A stretch of DNA of 64,000 bases, taken from Flavobacterium sp. ALJ2. Its GTDB lineage: Bacteria; Bacteroidota; Bacteroidia; Flavobacteriales; Flavobacteriaceae. Under the pieces are notes generated by a model that worked only from the letters and a program-made list of their open reading frames with translations, did not search any database and had not been told where the DNA came from. The stretch's first letter is position 1. Each line of letters opens with the position of its first letter. The DNA lies in assembly GCF_015594725.1 (NCBI RefSeq), contig NZ_JADNRC010000002.1:124001-188000 (forward strand), in the 5' to 3' direction. This document shows, in pieces, positions 14,911 through 24,500 of this stretch. The position numbers were made by a program, and so were the translations under genes.

Positions 14911-15235
14911 ATTGGAGTTTTGTATTATGAATATCGATTTAAATTCATTAGTTAAGGTAGATTATCTATATACAGAATAGAAAACTCTTTTTAGATATGT
15001 AACAAAAAAACATAGTAGTAAACTAAAAAATTATATCAATACCCTTTATTATGACTTTCTACATAATGCAAATAATAGTTTAAGTTCAAAAAATTAAATA
15101 TTTTTGCCGCGCTTTTGGTATCATTTAAAACAAAAATAAATACTAACATTTTATCTGATTATTTAAAAATACAAAAACAACGGCAAGAACTGCTGTTAAA
15201 AAAGCATTTTGCAAACGAAGTAATTTATAAACAAC

Positions 15236-15493
15236 ATGGATATAGTCAAATTTAAAATCACATCAAAAACGATAAAAGTAGAAGTACGAAATTCGAATAA
15301 TTATATTTTTAATTTCAATACTGCTTTAGAAATTGAAAAAGAAGACAAAGAGGTTTTATTAAGACTATACAATGCATTAGATCTTCTTTTTAAGAAAGAA
15401 AATGCTAACGAAGTAAAAAACTACGTTTCGCCCAACCAAACCAATATACTTGATCAGATTTCTGCTATTGACAATTTAGGAGAAAAGGAATAA
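15236..15493 (+). CDS. Hypothetical protein between tRNA remnant and terminator copy
   Basis: An 85-residue protein, basic then acidic, not recognised. A first half rich in beta-forming residues (VKFKITSKTIKVEVR) is followed by an acidic helical part (FNTALEIEKEDKEVLLRLYNALDLL). It has no signal peptide or TM. It sits inside the segment bounded by the tRNA 3' half and the second terminator-like copy. It may be an orphan of an old integrative element. Confidence is moderate since it is isolated. Confidence 0.5.
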   Translation: MDIVKFKITSKTIKVEVRNSNNYIFNFNTALEIEKEDKEVLLRLYNALDLLFKKENANEVKNYVSPNQTNILDQISAIDNLGEKE

Positions 15494-15525
15494 ATTATCA
15501 ATTAAAATTTAACGGAGAGAATACG

Positions 15526-15583
15526 TTCTCTCGATACCAAATCAAACCCTTAGGCAGTTATTGTTTAAGGGTTTTTCATTAGA
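15526..15583 (+). repeat. Diverged second copy of the tRNA terminator region
   Basis: Aligned with 14860-14913 the two share the pattern TCTCG-TACCAAA-CAAACCCTTA, ATTGTTTAAGGGTTTTT and ATT-GA with about ten differences. It includes a second stem AAACCCTTA / TAAGGGTTT (15544-15552, 15566-15574) and T run, so it is also a working-looking terminator. It is preceded by a perfect hairpin GAGAGAA-TACG-TTCTCTC (15516-15533), unlike the first copy. Confidence 0.55.
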
Positions 15584-15687
15584 ACCTTTCAAGAATACTA
15601 TTTTAAATCTTCTAAAAACATTAAATCCATACTATCATACCTATAAACTTGGTGAAATTAGATTCACTCATTGAAGTTTATAATCAT

Positions 15688-15695
15688 TACTTTTG
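15688..15695 (+). promoter_or_regulatory. TACTTTTG -7 element upstream of the bestrophin gene
   Basis: Perfect match to the Bacteroidota TAnnTTTG -7 element, 24 bp before the ATG at 15720, with a TTG (15671-15673) upstream that is somewhat close for a -33 element. Confidence 0.4.
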
Positions 15696-15719
15696 TAATA
15701 ACGAAATTATTCTCTCCCA

Positions 15720-16637
15720 ATGATAATAAAGAAAAAGGGCAATTGGTTCAAAATGTTGTTTGAATGGAATGGTTCTGTTTTACCTCAACTTATGCCGAGA
15801 TTAATATTATTGTTGTTGTTTTCGATATTAGTAGTGTATTTCAAGCCTTTTTTATTAGAACATAATCTATACATTAATCCATCTATATTTACTTTATTTG
15901 GGATAGCCCTTGCCATATTCTTAGGTTTTCGTAATAGCGTAAGTTATGATCGATTCTGGGAAGGCAGAAAGCTTTGGGGAGCTCTACTCAATGACACTAG
16001 ATCACTAGCCCGACAAAGTTATTCATTAATAGATAGTTCCGACTACGATGAAAAACGGGAAGAATTTATCAATTTACTTATTGCTTTTGTTTATTCCTTA
16101 AAACACCAACTTAGGCATACTGATTCTAGTGATGATATGACTCGTTTTACTCCTAAAAAATTTGCTAATACTCTAAAAGAAGTTCATTTTAAACCTATCT
16201 ATATTTTAAGAGAAATTGGGAATTGGATAAAGAACGCAAAAAAAGAAGGCAAACTTGATAGTATGGCCCAATTGGCATTTGAAGAAAACCTAAATAAACT
16301 TTCAGATATTGTTGGTGGTTGCGAAAGGATTGCTAGTACCCCTATTCCTTATACCTACAGCGTATTATTACACCGAACGGTTTACATCTACTGTTTTATG
16401 CTTCCTTTTGGCTTTGTAGAAACATTAGGCTGGGTTACTCCCTTTGCTATAGTTTTTATAGCCTATACTTATGTTGCTATAGAGGCAATAGCAGATGAGT
16501 TGGAAGATCCTTTCGGAATACAACCTAACGATTTAGCCTTAGATACCATGTCGCAGATGATTGAAAATACACTATTGGAATTAAATGATAAAAAAATAAC
16601 TCTACCAAACAATCCCAAGGATTATTATATTACCTAA
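15720..16637 (+). CDS. Bestrophin-family anion channel-like protein
   Basis: A 305-residue membrane protein. The first helix (about 27-45) is rich in Leu. FTLFGIALAIFLGFRNSVSYDRFWEGRKLW around residues 59-88 is the bestrophin signature: the pore-neck helix followed by FRxxxSYDRFWEGRxxW. Two further hydrophobic segments near residues 215-260 follow, ending in the conserved acidic DELEDPFG at about residue 260, as in bestrophin calcium-binding sites. Bacterial bestrophins (UPF0187) are ion channels of the cytoplasmic membrane. It is the first clear chromosomal gene after the integration region. The family identity is strong; the ion carried is not. Confidence 0.85.
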   Translation: MIIKKKGNWFKMLFEWNGSVLPQLMPRLILLLLFSILVVYFKPFLLEHNLYINPSIFTLFGIALAIFLGFRNSVSYDRFWEGRKLWGALLNDTRSLARQSYSLIDSSDYDEKREEFINLLIAFVYSLKHQLRHTDSSDDMTRFTPKKFANTLKEVHFKPIYILREIGNWIKNAKKEGKLDSMAQLAFEENLNKLSDIVGGCERIASTPIPYTYSVLLHRTVYIYCFMLPFGFVETLGWVTPFAIVFIAYTYVAIEAIADELEDPFGIQPNDLALDTMSQMIENTLLELNDKKITLPNNPKDYYIT

Positions 16638-16969
16638 AAGCAGGAATTTAATCACTAATTAAAAAATATTTTCGCTTAGTCAATAAAAGAAAGTAGCAAA
16701 ATCTGACAATAACTAATATTTCCTTGTATTTTCACTATATATCATCACCACAACAACAAACGTACTAAAAAAGCACTATATTAACATATAAACAGATAAT
16801 ATACCATTATTAAATATTAATATAATATAAATGTATCATAATTAACTACTGTACTTTTATCAAAAAAAATATTTAGCCTAAGACTAAGACCACATGATAA
16901 AATTAATTTCCGGTTTTCAAAAACAGAAATTAATTCTACCAAAGCTAATACATATTAATCCTGCCTTTT
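16638..16969. other. AT-rich intergenic region
   Basis: 332 bp with no convincing gene. It is very AT-rich, with several short AT runs. The small overlapping ORF starting at 16894 is in another frame of the metalloprotease start and is not credible. I see no strong terminator or perfect -7 element. Confidence 0.5.
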
Positions 16970-19900
16970 ATGAAAAAAAATTACTTAGTATTTGTGTTTT
17001 TATTGCTCTTTGTATTAAATTCTTCTGCACAAACCATTATGAGGTGTGGAACCAATCTATCCCAAAAAGAGCAGAATCTATTTAGACAATCTTTACCTAA
17101 AATTGAAACTGCAAAAAAAGCGGGATTAACCAAGAAAAAGGATGCTACTCCTTATATCATACCAGTTGTATTTCATATCTTAAATGATGGGTCTAATATT
17201 GGGAAAACTTTTACCAAAGCCCAAATGCAAAGTCGTATCAATGATGCTATCGATGTTTGTAACAAAGATTTTAATGGTCTATACCCAGGCTACAACACTA
17301 CAGACCCACGTTTTGATGCTGTAAAAAGCAAAATGAACATTCAATTTGTTCTAGCTACTGTAGATCCAGATGGTAATTTATTAGAAACTCCTGGAATGAA
17401 TTGGCATCCAGATGCACATATTGTCGATGGATATGATTCTAGGATATACGATTATATGTACTATGGCAAAAACGGAAAATATTATCTGGATATAGTTGTT
17501 GTAGATGAACCTAACCCATCTGATGGTGTTTATGGTTCTGGACATGCTTTTTTACCTGTTCAGGATGTTGTACCACACGTAACTTATAACCATAGATATA
17601 TCGGTACTACTGGCGGATCTGATGCTAGTTTTCAATTTGCCAAAGAAATGTCGCACGAGTTTGGTCATTATTTTGGTTTGCAACATACGTTCCAAAATGG
17701 CTGTGACCCAATAAATGATGGCATGGCCGATACTCCACCAACAACTCAAGGATATGGTTGCAATTTATCTGCAGTAAATAGTTGTGGAGTTATTGCAAAT
17801 TATGAAAACTTAATGGATTACAATGTTGATTGTCAAGCTATGTTTACCAAAGACCAAACCAATGCAATGACCTATTGGCTAGATGATATGGCTGTAGCCA
17901 AATACCCAAGAGGTTTTTTATGGCAAAATAGTAATTTAGCTTCTGTAGGAGTTATTAGTACTGCTCCAATAGCTCAATTAACCGCAAGTACAACTGCTAT
18001 TTGTAGTAATAAAAGCATAACCTTTAAAGATATTTCACTTGGGTTACCTACTTCCAGAACCTGGACTTTTGCAGGTGGTTCTCCAGCAACCTCTACAGCA
18101 GCAAATCCTACCGTTACTTATGCAACTCCGGGAATTTATACTGTTTCCCTAACTGCTACTAATGCATTAGGAAATGATACTAAAACAATCACTAGTTATA
18201 TAAAAGTTGACCAAAAATCTACTATAAACTTAACTGAGAATTTTTCTGGAGCATTTCCTCCAGACGGATGGTCTATTACAAATCCAGATGCTGGTTTAGG
18301 ATGGGAAAAACGTAAAGATACTGGCAATGGAGATTCAGCATGTATGATTATGAACAATGCCGATAATGCTGTTCTTGGCGAACTAGATTACATACAACTA
18401 CCCTATTACAATTTTACAAACGGAATAAATAGTCAACTTTATTTTGATGTTGCCTATACAAAATTTGATGATATAAGTCCAGACGTTCTTGATGTAGAAG
18501 TTTCTACAGATTGTGGCGCAAATTGGACATCGGTGTATTCTAAAACCCATACAGATCTTCAGACTACAACTACTCCTATAACTCTTCCCAATAATTGGAT
18601 TCCAAATACTGCTGAAAATTGGAGAAAAGAAATCGTTAATCTTAACGCGTACATAGGGAATCCGAATGTCACCATTCGTTTTAAAAACAAATCAGGTTAT
18701 GGAACTCGTATTTGGATAGACAATGTAAATGTAGCCATTACACAAAGTCCTACCCCAGTATCTGATTTTTCTACTGCCGTAACCAAGACAAATTGCGCAA
18801 GTATAATTGTTCCTTTTAAAGATACCTCAACAGGAAACCCAACAACTTGGTTATGGTCATTCCCAGGAGGTATACCGTCAACTTCTACAGAACAAAACCC
18901 AACAGTAACTTATAACACAAATGGCTCTTATAATGTTTCTCTAGCAACACAAAATGGCTCAGGTGCTGGTACTGTAACAAACAAATCAAATTTCATTACT
19001 ATAGCTACTCCTGTAGGAACTTCGTTTACAGAAAACTTTGAAGGGACTTTTCCTCCAGCTGGCTGGGAGATCACTAATTTAAAGAATAATTTAACTTGGG
19101 AAAAAAGCACTGCTGCTGGCAGAAATTCTTCCTCTTGTATGATTATAAACAATGCCGATAATGCAGCTGGAGATGTAGATGAAATTACATTGAAACCACT
19201 AAACTTGGCAGTTGGCGCAACCGATTTTTCTTTTGATGTTGCTTATGCAAAATTCGATGCGGCTAGTCCAGATATTTTGAATGTTTTAATTTCTAAAGAT
19301 TGTGGAGCTACCTGGACAACTTTATACTCTAAAACGCATACTGTATTAGAAACTGCAGTAAGCACAGACGCTAATAATTGGGTACCAACATCAGATTCTG
19401 ATTGGAGAACCGAAAGAATTTCATTAACAGCATTTAAAGGAAACCCTAATGTTCTGATTAAATTTGTAAATACATCTGGTTACGGAGCGAGAATTTGGAT
19501 TGATAATTTAAAATTTACTTTTGATAGTAAAGAAAAACCATATTCCGATTTTAATATTACAAGTTCTATGATTTGTAGCGATTTGCCTGTTCAATTCTCT
19601 GATACTTCACTTGGCGAGCCAACTTCGTGGTTATGGTCTTTCCCAGGAGGAACACCAGCAACTTCTACAAGCAAAAATCCAGCTGTAATATATAATACTC
19701 CAGGAAATTACGATGTTACTCTGGTCGCTACCAATGCTTTTGGACAAGGATTAGCCAAGCTAAAAACTAGCGCAGTAACAATAAAAGGTAAAAACACTTT
19801 ACCAACTAGTGAAAACTTTAATGATGCTTTCCCGCAACAAGATTGGCAAGTCCTAAACCTAGATGCAGATCCTATTACGTGGGAAAAACGCACCGATGTA

Positions 19901-20638
19901 GGTAAAGGAGATTTATCTTGTTTGGTGATAAACAATGCCGATGCTCCAACTGGAATGGTTGACGAACTGATTTTAAAATCAATGGACTTCTCTACTGCAG
20001 ATAAACCTCATTTACACTTTGACCTTGGTTACACACAGTACTTAAGTGTTTTTGATCCTGCACCAGCACCAGATCAAATCGACATTTTAGTATCTTCAGA
20101 TTGTGGCGTTAACTGGACAAATGTATATTCTAAGAATCAATTGCAATTACAAACAGTGTCCCCTCCTATTCAGGATGATCCCGCTACCACACAAGCAAAT
20201 GAAACAAACGATTGGAAACCAACACAGGATTCTGATTGGAGAAGTGAAACTGTAGATTTAAGTGCAGTAAAAAACCAATCAAGTGTTTTGATTAAAATAA
20301 GAAATACATCGGGTTATGGAACTAGAGTTTGGTTTGATAATTTCAAAATCAATAATAGTCCAACATTGAGCATTAAAGAAAATAAAATCGAAGGAATCGT
20401 TGTGTATCCTAATCCATCCAAAGATTTATTTACAATAACTCTTCCTTCAATAGATACAGAACAATATGAAGCGACTGTTTACAGCGTTACAGGACAATTA
20501 ATTTTAAACACAACTTCATCGAAAATAAACTCAAATGCATTAACAATTGATTTATCAGGAAAAGCAAATGGTGTTTACATTTTAAAAATTAAATCGTCAA
20601 GCGGAAAAATAACTGTAAGTAAACTAATAAAAGAATAG
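16970..20638 (+). CDS. Secreted M43 metalloprotease with PKD/adhesin modules and T9SS tail
   Basis: A 1222-residue secreted protein. A signal peptide (MKKNYLVFVFLLLFVLNSSAQ) precedes a zinc metalloprotease domain (about 57-320) with HEFGHYFGLQH near residue 228, the M43 cytophagalysin pattern; the third zinc ligand is the last His. Then come three PKD-like domains (about 333-415, 597-680, 857-940), each followed by a cleaved-adhesin-type domain (about 420-590, 683-850, 942-1127). The end (about 1140-1222) has the VVYPNPSKD start and VYILKI and SKLIKE of type A T9SS sorting domains. It is secreted by T9SS and degrades extracellular protein or polymer. Repeated modules suggest internal duplication. 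Confidence 0.9.
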   Translation: MKKNYLVFVFLLLFVLNSSAQTIMRCGTNLSQKEQNLFRQSLPKIETAKKAGLTKKKDATPYIIPVVFHILNDGSNIGKTFTKAQMQSRINDAIDVCNKDFNGLYPGYNTTDPRFDAVKSKMNIQFVLATVDPDGNLLETPGMNWHPDAHIVDGYDSRIYDYMYYGKNGKYYLDIVVVDEPNPSDGVYGSGHAFLPVQDVVPHVTYNHRYIGTTGGSDASFQFAKEMSHEFGHYFGLQHTFQNGCDPINDGMADTPPTTQGYGCNLSAVNSCGVIANYENLMDYNVDCQAMFTKDQTNAMTYWLDDMAVAKYPRGFLWQNSNLASVGVISTAPIAQLTASTTAICSNKSITFKDISLGLPTSRTWTFAGGSPATSTAANPTVTYATPGIYTVSLTATNALGNDTKTITSYIKVDQKSTINLTENFSGAFPPDGWSITNPDAGLGWEKRKDTGNGDSACMIMNNADNAVLGELDYIQLPYYNFTNGINSQLYFDVAYTKFDDISPDVLDVEVSTDCGANWTSVYSKTHTDLQTTTTPITLPNNWIPNTAENWRKEIVNLNAYIGNPNVTIRFKNKSGYGTRIWIDNVNVAITQSPTPVSDFSTAVTKTNCASIIVPFKDTSTGNPTTWLWSFPGGIPSTSTEQNPTVTYNTNGSYNVSLATQNGSGAGTVTNKSNFITIATPVGTSFTENFEGTFPPAGWEITNLKNNLTWEKSTAAGRNSSSCMIINNADNAAGDVDEITLKPLNLAVGATDFSFDVAYAKFDAASPDILNVLISKDCGATWTTLYSKTHTVLETAVSTDANNWVPTSDSDWRTERISLTAFKGNPNVLIKFVNTSGYGARIWIDNLKFTFDSKEKPYSDFNITSSMICSDLPVQFSDTSLGEPTSWLWSFPGGTPATSTSKNPAVIYNTPGNYDVTLVATNAFGQGLAKLKTSAVTIKGKNTLPTSENFNDAFPQQDWQVLNLDADPITWEKRTDVGKGDLSCLVINNADAPTGMVDELILKSMDFSTADKPHLHFDLGYTQYLSVFDPAPAPDQIDILVSSDCGVNWTNVYSKNQLQLQTVSPPIQDDPATTQANETNDWKPTQDSDWRSETVDLSAVKNQSSVLIKIRNTSGYGTRVWFDNFKINNSPTLSIKENKIEGIVVYPNPSKDLFTITLPSIDTEQYEATVYSVTGQLILNTTSSKINSNALTIDLSGKANGVYILKIKSSSGKITVSKLIKE

Positions 20639-20774
20639 TAACAATGTGGATCAAGAGGAATAACAACACAACTACTAATTATGACTAAACCTAATGGAGT
20701 TTAAAAACCCGTTAGATTTACATCAAAACTAAAATCTACAAATTCAACTCTTGATTCGCATTAATCATTAATTT

Positions 20775-20801
20775 TATAGCGCTATAAACCATAGCGCTAT
20801 A
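20775..20801. promoter_or_regulatory. Tandem ATAGCGCTAT palindromes before the peptidase gene
   Basis: Two perfect 10-bp palindromes at 20776-20785 and 20791-20800, 15 bp apart, in AT-rich DNA that has few GCGC sites. They end 26 bp before the ATG at 20827. They could be a repressor operator or a hairpin in the leader RNA. Confidence 0.45.
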
Positions 20802-20826
20802 ATTAATCTAAAATTACTTAAGTATA

Positions 20827-22986
20827 ATGAAAAAACATTTTCTACTATTAATATTAATCTGCTCGAGTGTTTTTGCTCAGGAAAGCATTGATATTAATCG
20901 GTTAAACTGGCTACCAAACTCACATTCTTTTTGGGTAAACTCGCAAGGAAACGTAGTTGTTTATGATGTTGATAAATTAAACCAAAACACTAGTATTTTA
21001 ACTCAGCAGCAGTTACAAAAATCTGGTTTTACTGGAGAAATTGAACAACTGGTTTGGAACGAAAACAAAACGAAAGTACTGGTTTACACTAATTCTAAAA
21101 AAGTTTGGAGAGCAAATACCAAAGGAGATTACTGGTTCTTTGATCTTGCAACAGGAAAAGGAAAACAACTTGGTGCTAGTTTAGAAAAGTCATCGTTAAT
21201 GTTTGCAAAATTTTCTAATGATAATGAAAACGTAGCCTATGTTTCGCAACATAATATTTATCTGGAAAGTCTTGCTACAGGAAAAATAACTCCTTTAACA
21301 ACCGATGGAACAGATAAAATTATCAACGGAACTTTTGATTGGGTTTATGAAGAAGAACTAGCTGCTCGTGATGGTTTTAGATGGAGTCCTGATGGAAAAA
21401 GTATTTCGTTTTGGCGTGTAGATGCATCTAAAACAAAATTCCATTTAATGATAAACAATACCGATGCATTATATCCTTTTACAGTTCCGGTAGAATATCC
21501 TAAAGCTGGCGAAAAACCATCATCAGTAAAAATTGGGGTAATCGATATAACTTCATTAAAAACAAATTGGTTAAACATTCCGGGGGAGCCAGACAATAAC
21601 TATTTGGTTCGAATGGAATGGATCAACAATCAAAATGTGATGGTTATTCAGTTAAACAGACTTCAAAATCAAGCTTCTATTTATAAATGTGATGCAAAAT
21701 CGGGAGTAGCCAATTTAATCTACCAGGAAAAATCAGAATCATGGATTGATGTTTTTGATATCTCTTCAGGCGAATACGATGTTTTTCCTTGCCAGTTTGT
21801 CGATAACGGAAAAGCTTTTTTATGGAGCTCAGATGCCGATGGATGGATGCATGTTTATAAAATTAGTGCCGATGGTAAAAAGAAAGAACTAATTACCACC
21901 GAAAAATTCGACGCTTATTATAAAGCTTACAATCAGGAAACAAAATCGATCTATTATATTGCCAGTCCTACAGATGCTACACAGCGTTATTTATATGAAA
22001 CGAATTTGAATACTAAGAAAACAAAACGTATTACTCCAAAGGAATTTGAAGGAACAAATGAATATCGTTTTTCTACAGATGCTAAATATGCCCGACATAC
22101 TAATTCAAACATTAATCGTGAATACAACATACGTTTAGTAGCTTTACCTAGTCATAAAAAAATATTGCCACAAGCAGCTGATTCTTTTTCGGCTCCCGAA
22201 CGCAATTATTCTTTAGAGAAATTTAAAGTTACGACTGTTGACGGTATCGAAATGGACGGAATAATGGCTAAACCATTAAATTTTGATCCTACTAAAAAAT
22301 ACCCAGTATTCTTTTATGTTTATGGAGAACCAATGGCCTCTGTAGCAAATGACGAACCGTATTTTTATCCATATATTGCTTATTTAATTCCTGAAGGATA
22401 TATAGGAATTGCAATGGATAATCGAGGAACTCCCCTAATGAAAGGTACCAAATGGAGAAAATCTATTTATAAAAATATCGGAATCATCAATACTCGTGAT
22501 CAGGCTATGGCTGCCAAAGAAGTATTAAAGTGGAAATTTATCGATAATGATAGAGTTGCCATTCACGGATGGAGCGGTGGCGGCGCAGTAACATTAAATT
22601 TAATGTTTCAATATCCTGAAATTTACAAAACAGGAATTGCAGTTGCTGCTGTAACCGATCAGCATTTTTATGACAACATTTATACGGAAAGATATATGGG
22701 ATTGCCAAGCGAAAACGAAGCAACTTATAGTAAAGCATCACCTGTAACTCATGCCAAAAACCTACAAGGGAACTTATTATACATACATGGAACTGGCGAT
22801 GATAACGTGCATTATAAAAACGCTGAGGTTTTAATTAACGAATTGGTTAAGTATGATAAGATGTTCGACCTGATGATTTATCCAAATCGCTCACATAGCA
22901 TTCACGAAGGAGAAGGAACAGGAAAACATCTTGCAGATACCTTCATGAAATACATAAGAGAGAATTCTCCTCCGGGAGCAAAATAA
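20827..22986 (+). CDS. S9 family prolyl peptidase (DPP IV-like)
   Basis: A 719-residue secreted or periplasmic serine peptidase. A signal peptide is evident (MKKHFLLLILICSSVFA). The first half is a beta-propeller domain (residues about 30-470) with repeated DG and WS-type blades. The C-terminal alpha/beta hydrolase domain has GWSGGGAV (nucleophile Ser, about residue 582), GTGDDNVH (Asp) and NRSHSI (His, about 701), the order of DPP IV (usual GWSYGG reads GWSGGG). The Glu-Glu pair EEELAAR near residue 177 is the DPP IV substrate-binding motif. It removes N-terminal X-Pro dipeptides. It may act with the neighbouring metalloprotease in peptide use. Confidence 0.9.
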   Translation: MKKHFLLLILICSSVFAQESIDINRLNWLPNSHSFWVNSQGNVVVYDVDKLNQNTSILTQQQLQKSGFTGEIEQLVWNENKTKVLVYTNSKKVWRANTKGDYWFFDLATGKGKQLGASLEKSSLMFAKFSNDNENVAYVSQHNIYLESLATGKITPLTTDGTDKIINGTFDWVYEEELAARDGFRWSPDGKSISFWRVDASKTKFHLMINNTDALYPFTVPVEYPKAGEKPSSVKIGVIDITSLKTNWLNIPGEPDNNYLVRMEWINNQNVMVIQLNRLQNQASIYKCDAKSGVANLIYQEKSESWIDVFDISSGEYDVFPCQFVDNGKAFLWSSDADGWMHVYKISADGKKKELITTEKFDAYYKAYNQETKSIYYIASPTDATQRYLYETNLNTKKTKRITPKEFEGTNEYRFSTDAKYARHTNSNINREYNIRLVALPSHKKILPQAADSFSAPERNYSLEKFKVTTVDGIEMDGIMAKPLNFDPTKKYPVFFYVYGEPMASVANDEPYFYPYIAYLIPEGYIGIAMDNRGTPLMKGTKWRKSIYKNIGIINTRDQAMAAKEVLKWKFIDNDRVAIHGWSGGGAVTLNLMFQYPEIYKTGIAVAAVTDQHFYDNIYTERYMGLPSENEATYSKASPVTHAKNLQGNLLYIHGTGDDNVHYKNAEVLINELVKYDKMFDLMIYPNRSHSIHEGEGTGKHLADTFMKYIRENSPPGAK

Positions 22987-23014
22987 TATAAAGACATTTC
23001 AACGTGTCATATTT

Positions 23015-23056
23015 CTCAGTCTTGCCATTCTTAGGAATGGTGGGGCTGAGTTTTTT
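23015..23056 (+). terminator. Terminator after the S9 peptidase gene
   Basis: A long hairpin: CTCAG (23015-23019) with CTGAG (23046-23050) outside and GCCATTC with GGAATGG inside, then six T (23051-23056). It lies 29 bp past the stop. Confidence 0.75.
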
Positions 23057-23283
23057 ATGAGATACTCAAGAACTAACAAAGCTTTTCCTTGATTGGAAAT
23101 AAAATATTCAAGTAAAAAATATTGATAAATAGTTATACATTAGCTAAAGGAAAGCAGTAAAACATCCTAAGTATTGCTAATGCATTTCATAATAAAAACT
23201 AAATCATATCAAGAAGAAGAAATCAATCTTTGAATTTACTGCTGATAAATTTTCTAAACTAACCGACATAAGCTAATCCAATC
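23057..23283. other. Intergenic region, nothing recognised
   Basis: AT-rich DNA between the terminator and the acetyltransferase gene. I see no gene or strong site in it. Confidence 0.5.
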
Positions 23284-23820
23284 ATGACCATAAACATAGA
23301 CCAAAACCTAAAACTGGAGTTAATTAACGAAAATCATGCACAGCCAATCTTTGATCTTGTTAATGCAAACAGAACACATTTAAGAGAATGGTTGCCTTTT
23401 GTAGACAGAATGCAAACTGTGGACTTCGCTGTCAATTTTGTAAAAGGCACAATGCAACGAAATAAAGATGGAAATGAATTTGCTTTTGTAATTATTGATA
23501 ACGAAAAAGTAGTTGGAAGAATTGGCGTTTATAAAATTGATGGTCAGAATAAAATTGGAGAAATTGGCTATTGGCTCGCCGAAAACTTACAAGGAAAAGG
23601 CATTATAACCAAATCATGTAAAGCGATTATTGACTTTTGTTTCTCGGATTTACAGCTTAACCGGATTGAAATAAAATGCGGAACTGGAAACTTTAAAAGC
23701 AAAACAATCCCAGAAAAACTTAACTTTACCCACGAAGGAATTCTTCGTCAGGGAGAATTACTTTATGACCAATTTATTGACTTGAATTTGTATTCTCTTC
23801 TTAAATCCGACATTGAGTAG
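23284..23820 (+). CDS. GNAT acetyltransferase (RimJ/RimL-like)
   Basis: A 178-residue acetyltransferase. Features in order: NRTHLREWLPFVD (residues 29-41), VGRIGVYKIDG (central strand), GEIGYWLAENLQGKG with the Gln-x-x-Gly-x-Gly-type acetyl-CoA loop (about 94-108), and RIEIKCGTGNFKSK followed by EKLNFTHEGILRQGE. This is the RimJ/RimL class that acetylates ribosomal-protein N-termini or small molecules. The substrate is not visible. Confidence 0.85.
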   Translation: MTINIDQNLKLELINENHAQPIFDLVNANRTHLREWLPFVDRMQTVDFAVNFVKGTMQRNKDGNEFAFVIIDNEKVVGRIGVYKIDGQNKIGEIGYWLAENLQGKGIITKSCKAIIDFCFSDLQLNRIEIKCGTGNFKSKTIPEKLNFTHEGILRQGELLYDQFIDLNLYSLLKSDIE

Positions 23821-23855
23821 AATCCCAAAGTACATCCAAAAACAAAATTCATAAA

Positions 23856-24419
23856 ATGAAAAATATAAAATTTACAAAACTCATTCTTCTTTTTGGCCTC
23901 ATCACATTAGTTTCTTGTAGCAGCGGACCAGAAACAATCGATGAATTTGCTGAAGAAATTACAAACAATATTAAAAATAAAGATTCCGAAGGATTGTATT
24001 CTTTGTTTTTATCTCCAAAGGAAAATGCATCATATGGTTTTTCAAGTGCAACAATTACACCCGAAGAATCTTCGAAACTAAAATCGAGCGAAGATTTAAT
24101 GAAGCTGATTATACGAAAGGGAACACAAAAAAAGCCGGATGATATTAAGCGTATCGATAAATTCATTTCAGAAGCACATCTCTTATTTGATTGGAATCAA
24201 ATAAAATCTATAAAAACAGAATCAACTTTAGTCGCAACTAAAAAATTAAAAACCATAAGAAACAAAGTCATGATAGATGCTGACACCTATGACTTAAAAA
24301 TTGTAATCGAATTAAATGACGATAAAACATATCGCTTGAAAGTAAATAAAGCAATGAAAGTAAATAATCGTTGGGTAATCTTCCCTACGAATGGCTTCGG
24401 AATTGAAATTGAAAAATAA
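23856..24419 (+). CDS. Hypothetical lipoprotein
   Basis: A 187-residue lipoprotein with a lipobox at LVSCS (Cys about residue 22). It continues with a Glu/Asn-rich start and a repeated acid-basic pattern (IDEFAEEITNNIKNKD); a beta-rich second half ends in NNRWVIFPTNGFG. This resembles the DUF4878 or NTF2-like lipid-anchored proteins of this group (inference). It lies 35 bp after the acetyltransferase gene. Confidence 0.6.
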   Translation: MKNIKFTKLILLFGLITLVSCSSGPETIDEFAEEITNNIKNKDSEGLYSLFLSPKENASYGFSSATITPEESSKLKSSEDLMKLIIRKGTQKKPDDIKRIDKFISEAHLLFDWNQIKSIKTESTLVATKKLKTIRNKVMIDADTYDLKIVIELNDDKTYRLKVNKAMKVNNRWVIFPTNGFGIEIEK

Positions 24420-24500
24420 GAAAACTAAAAACATCTTTTTAATTCCGATTTTCGCCTGATAAAACTAATTTATTGGAAAGACTGGGATTATATTTTTTAA

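Larger units (their letters stand above)
14714..15235. other. Prophage end and short intergenic stretch
   Basis: Contains the tRNA 3' half (14828-14872) and its terminator (14878-14910), described separately. Before and after these the DNA is AT-rich without ORFs of note. A TATTTTTG promoter-like element occurs at 15099-15106, 130 bp upstream of the ORF at 15236. Confidence 0.5.

Noticed and set aside
16894..17085. 63-residue ORF overlapping the metalloprotease start
   Set aside because: Another frame of the signal peptide region.
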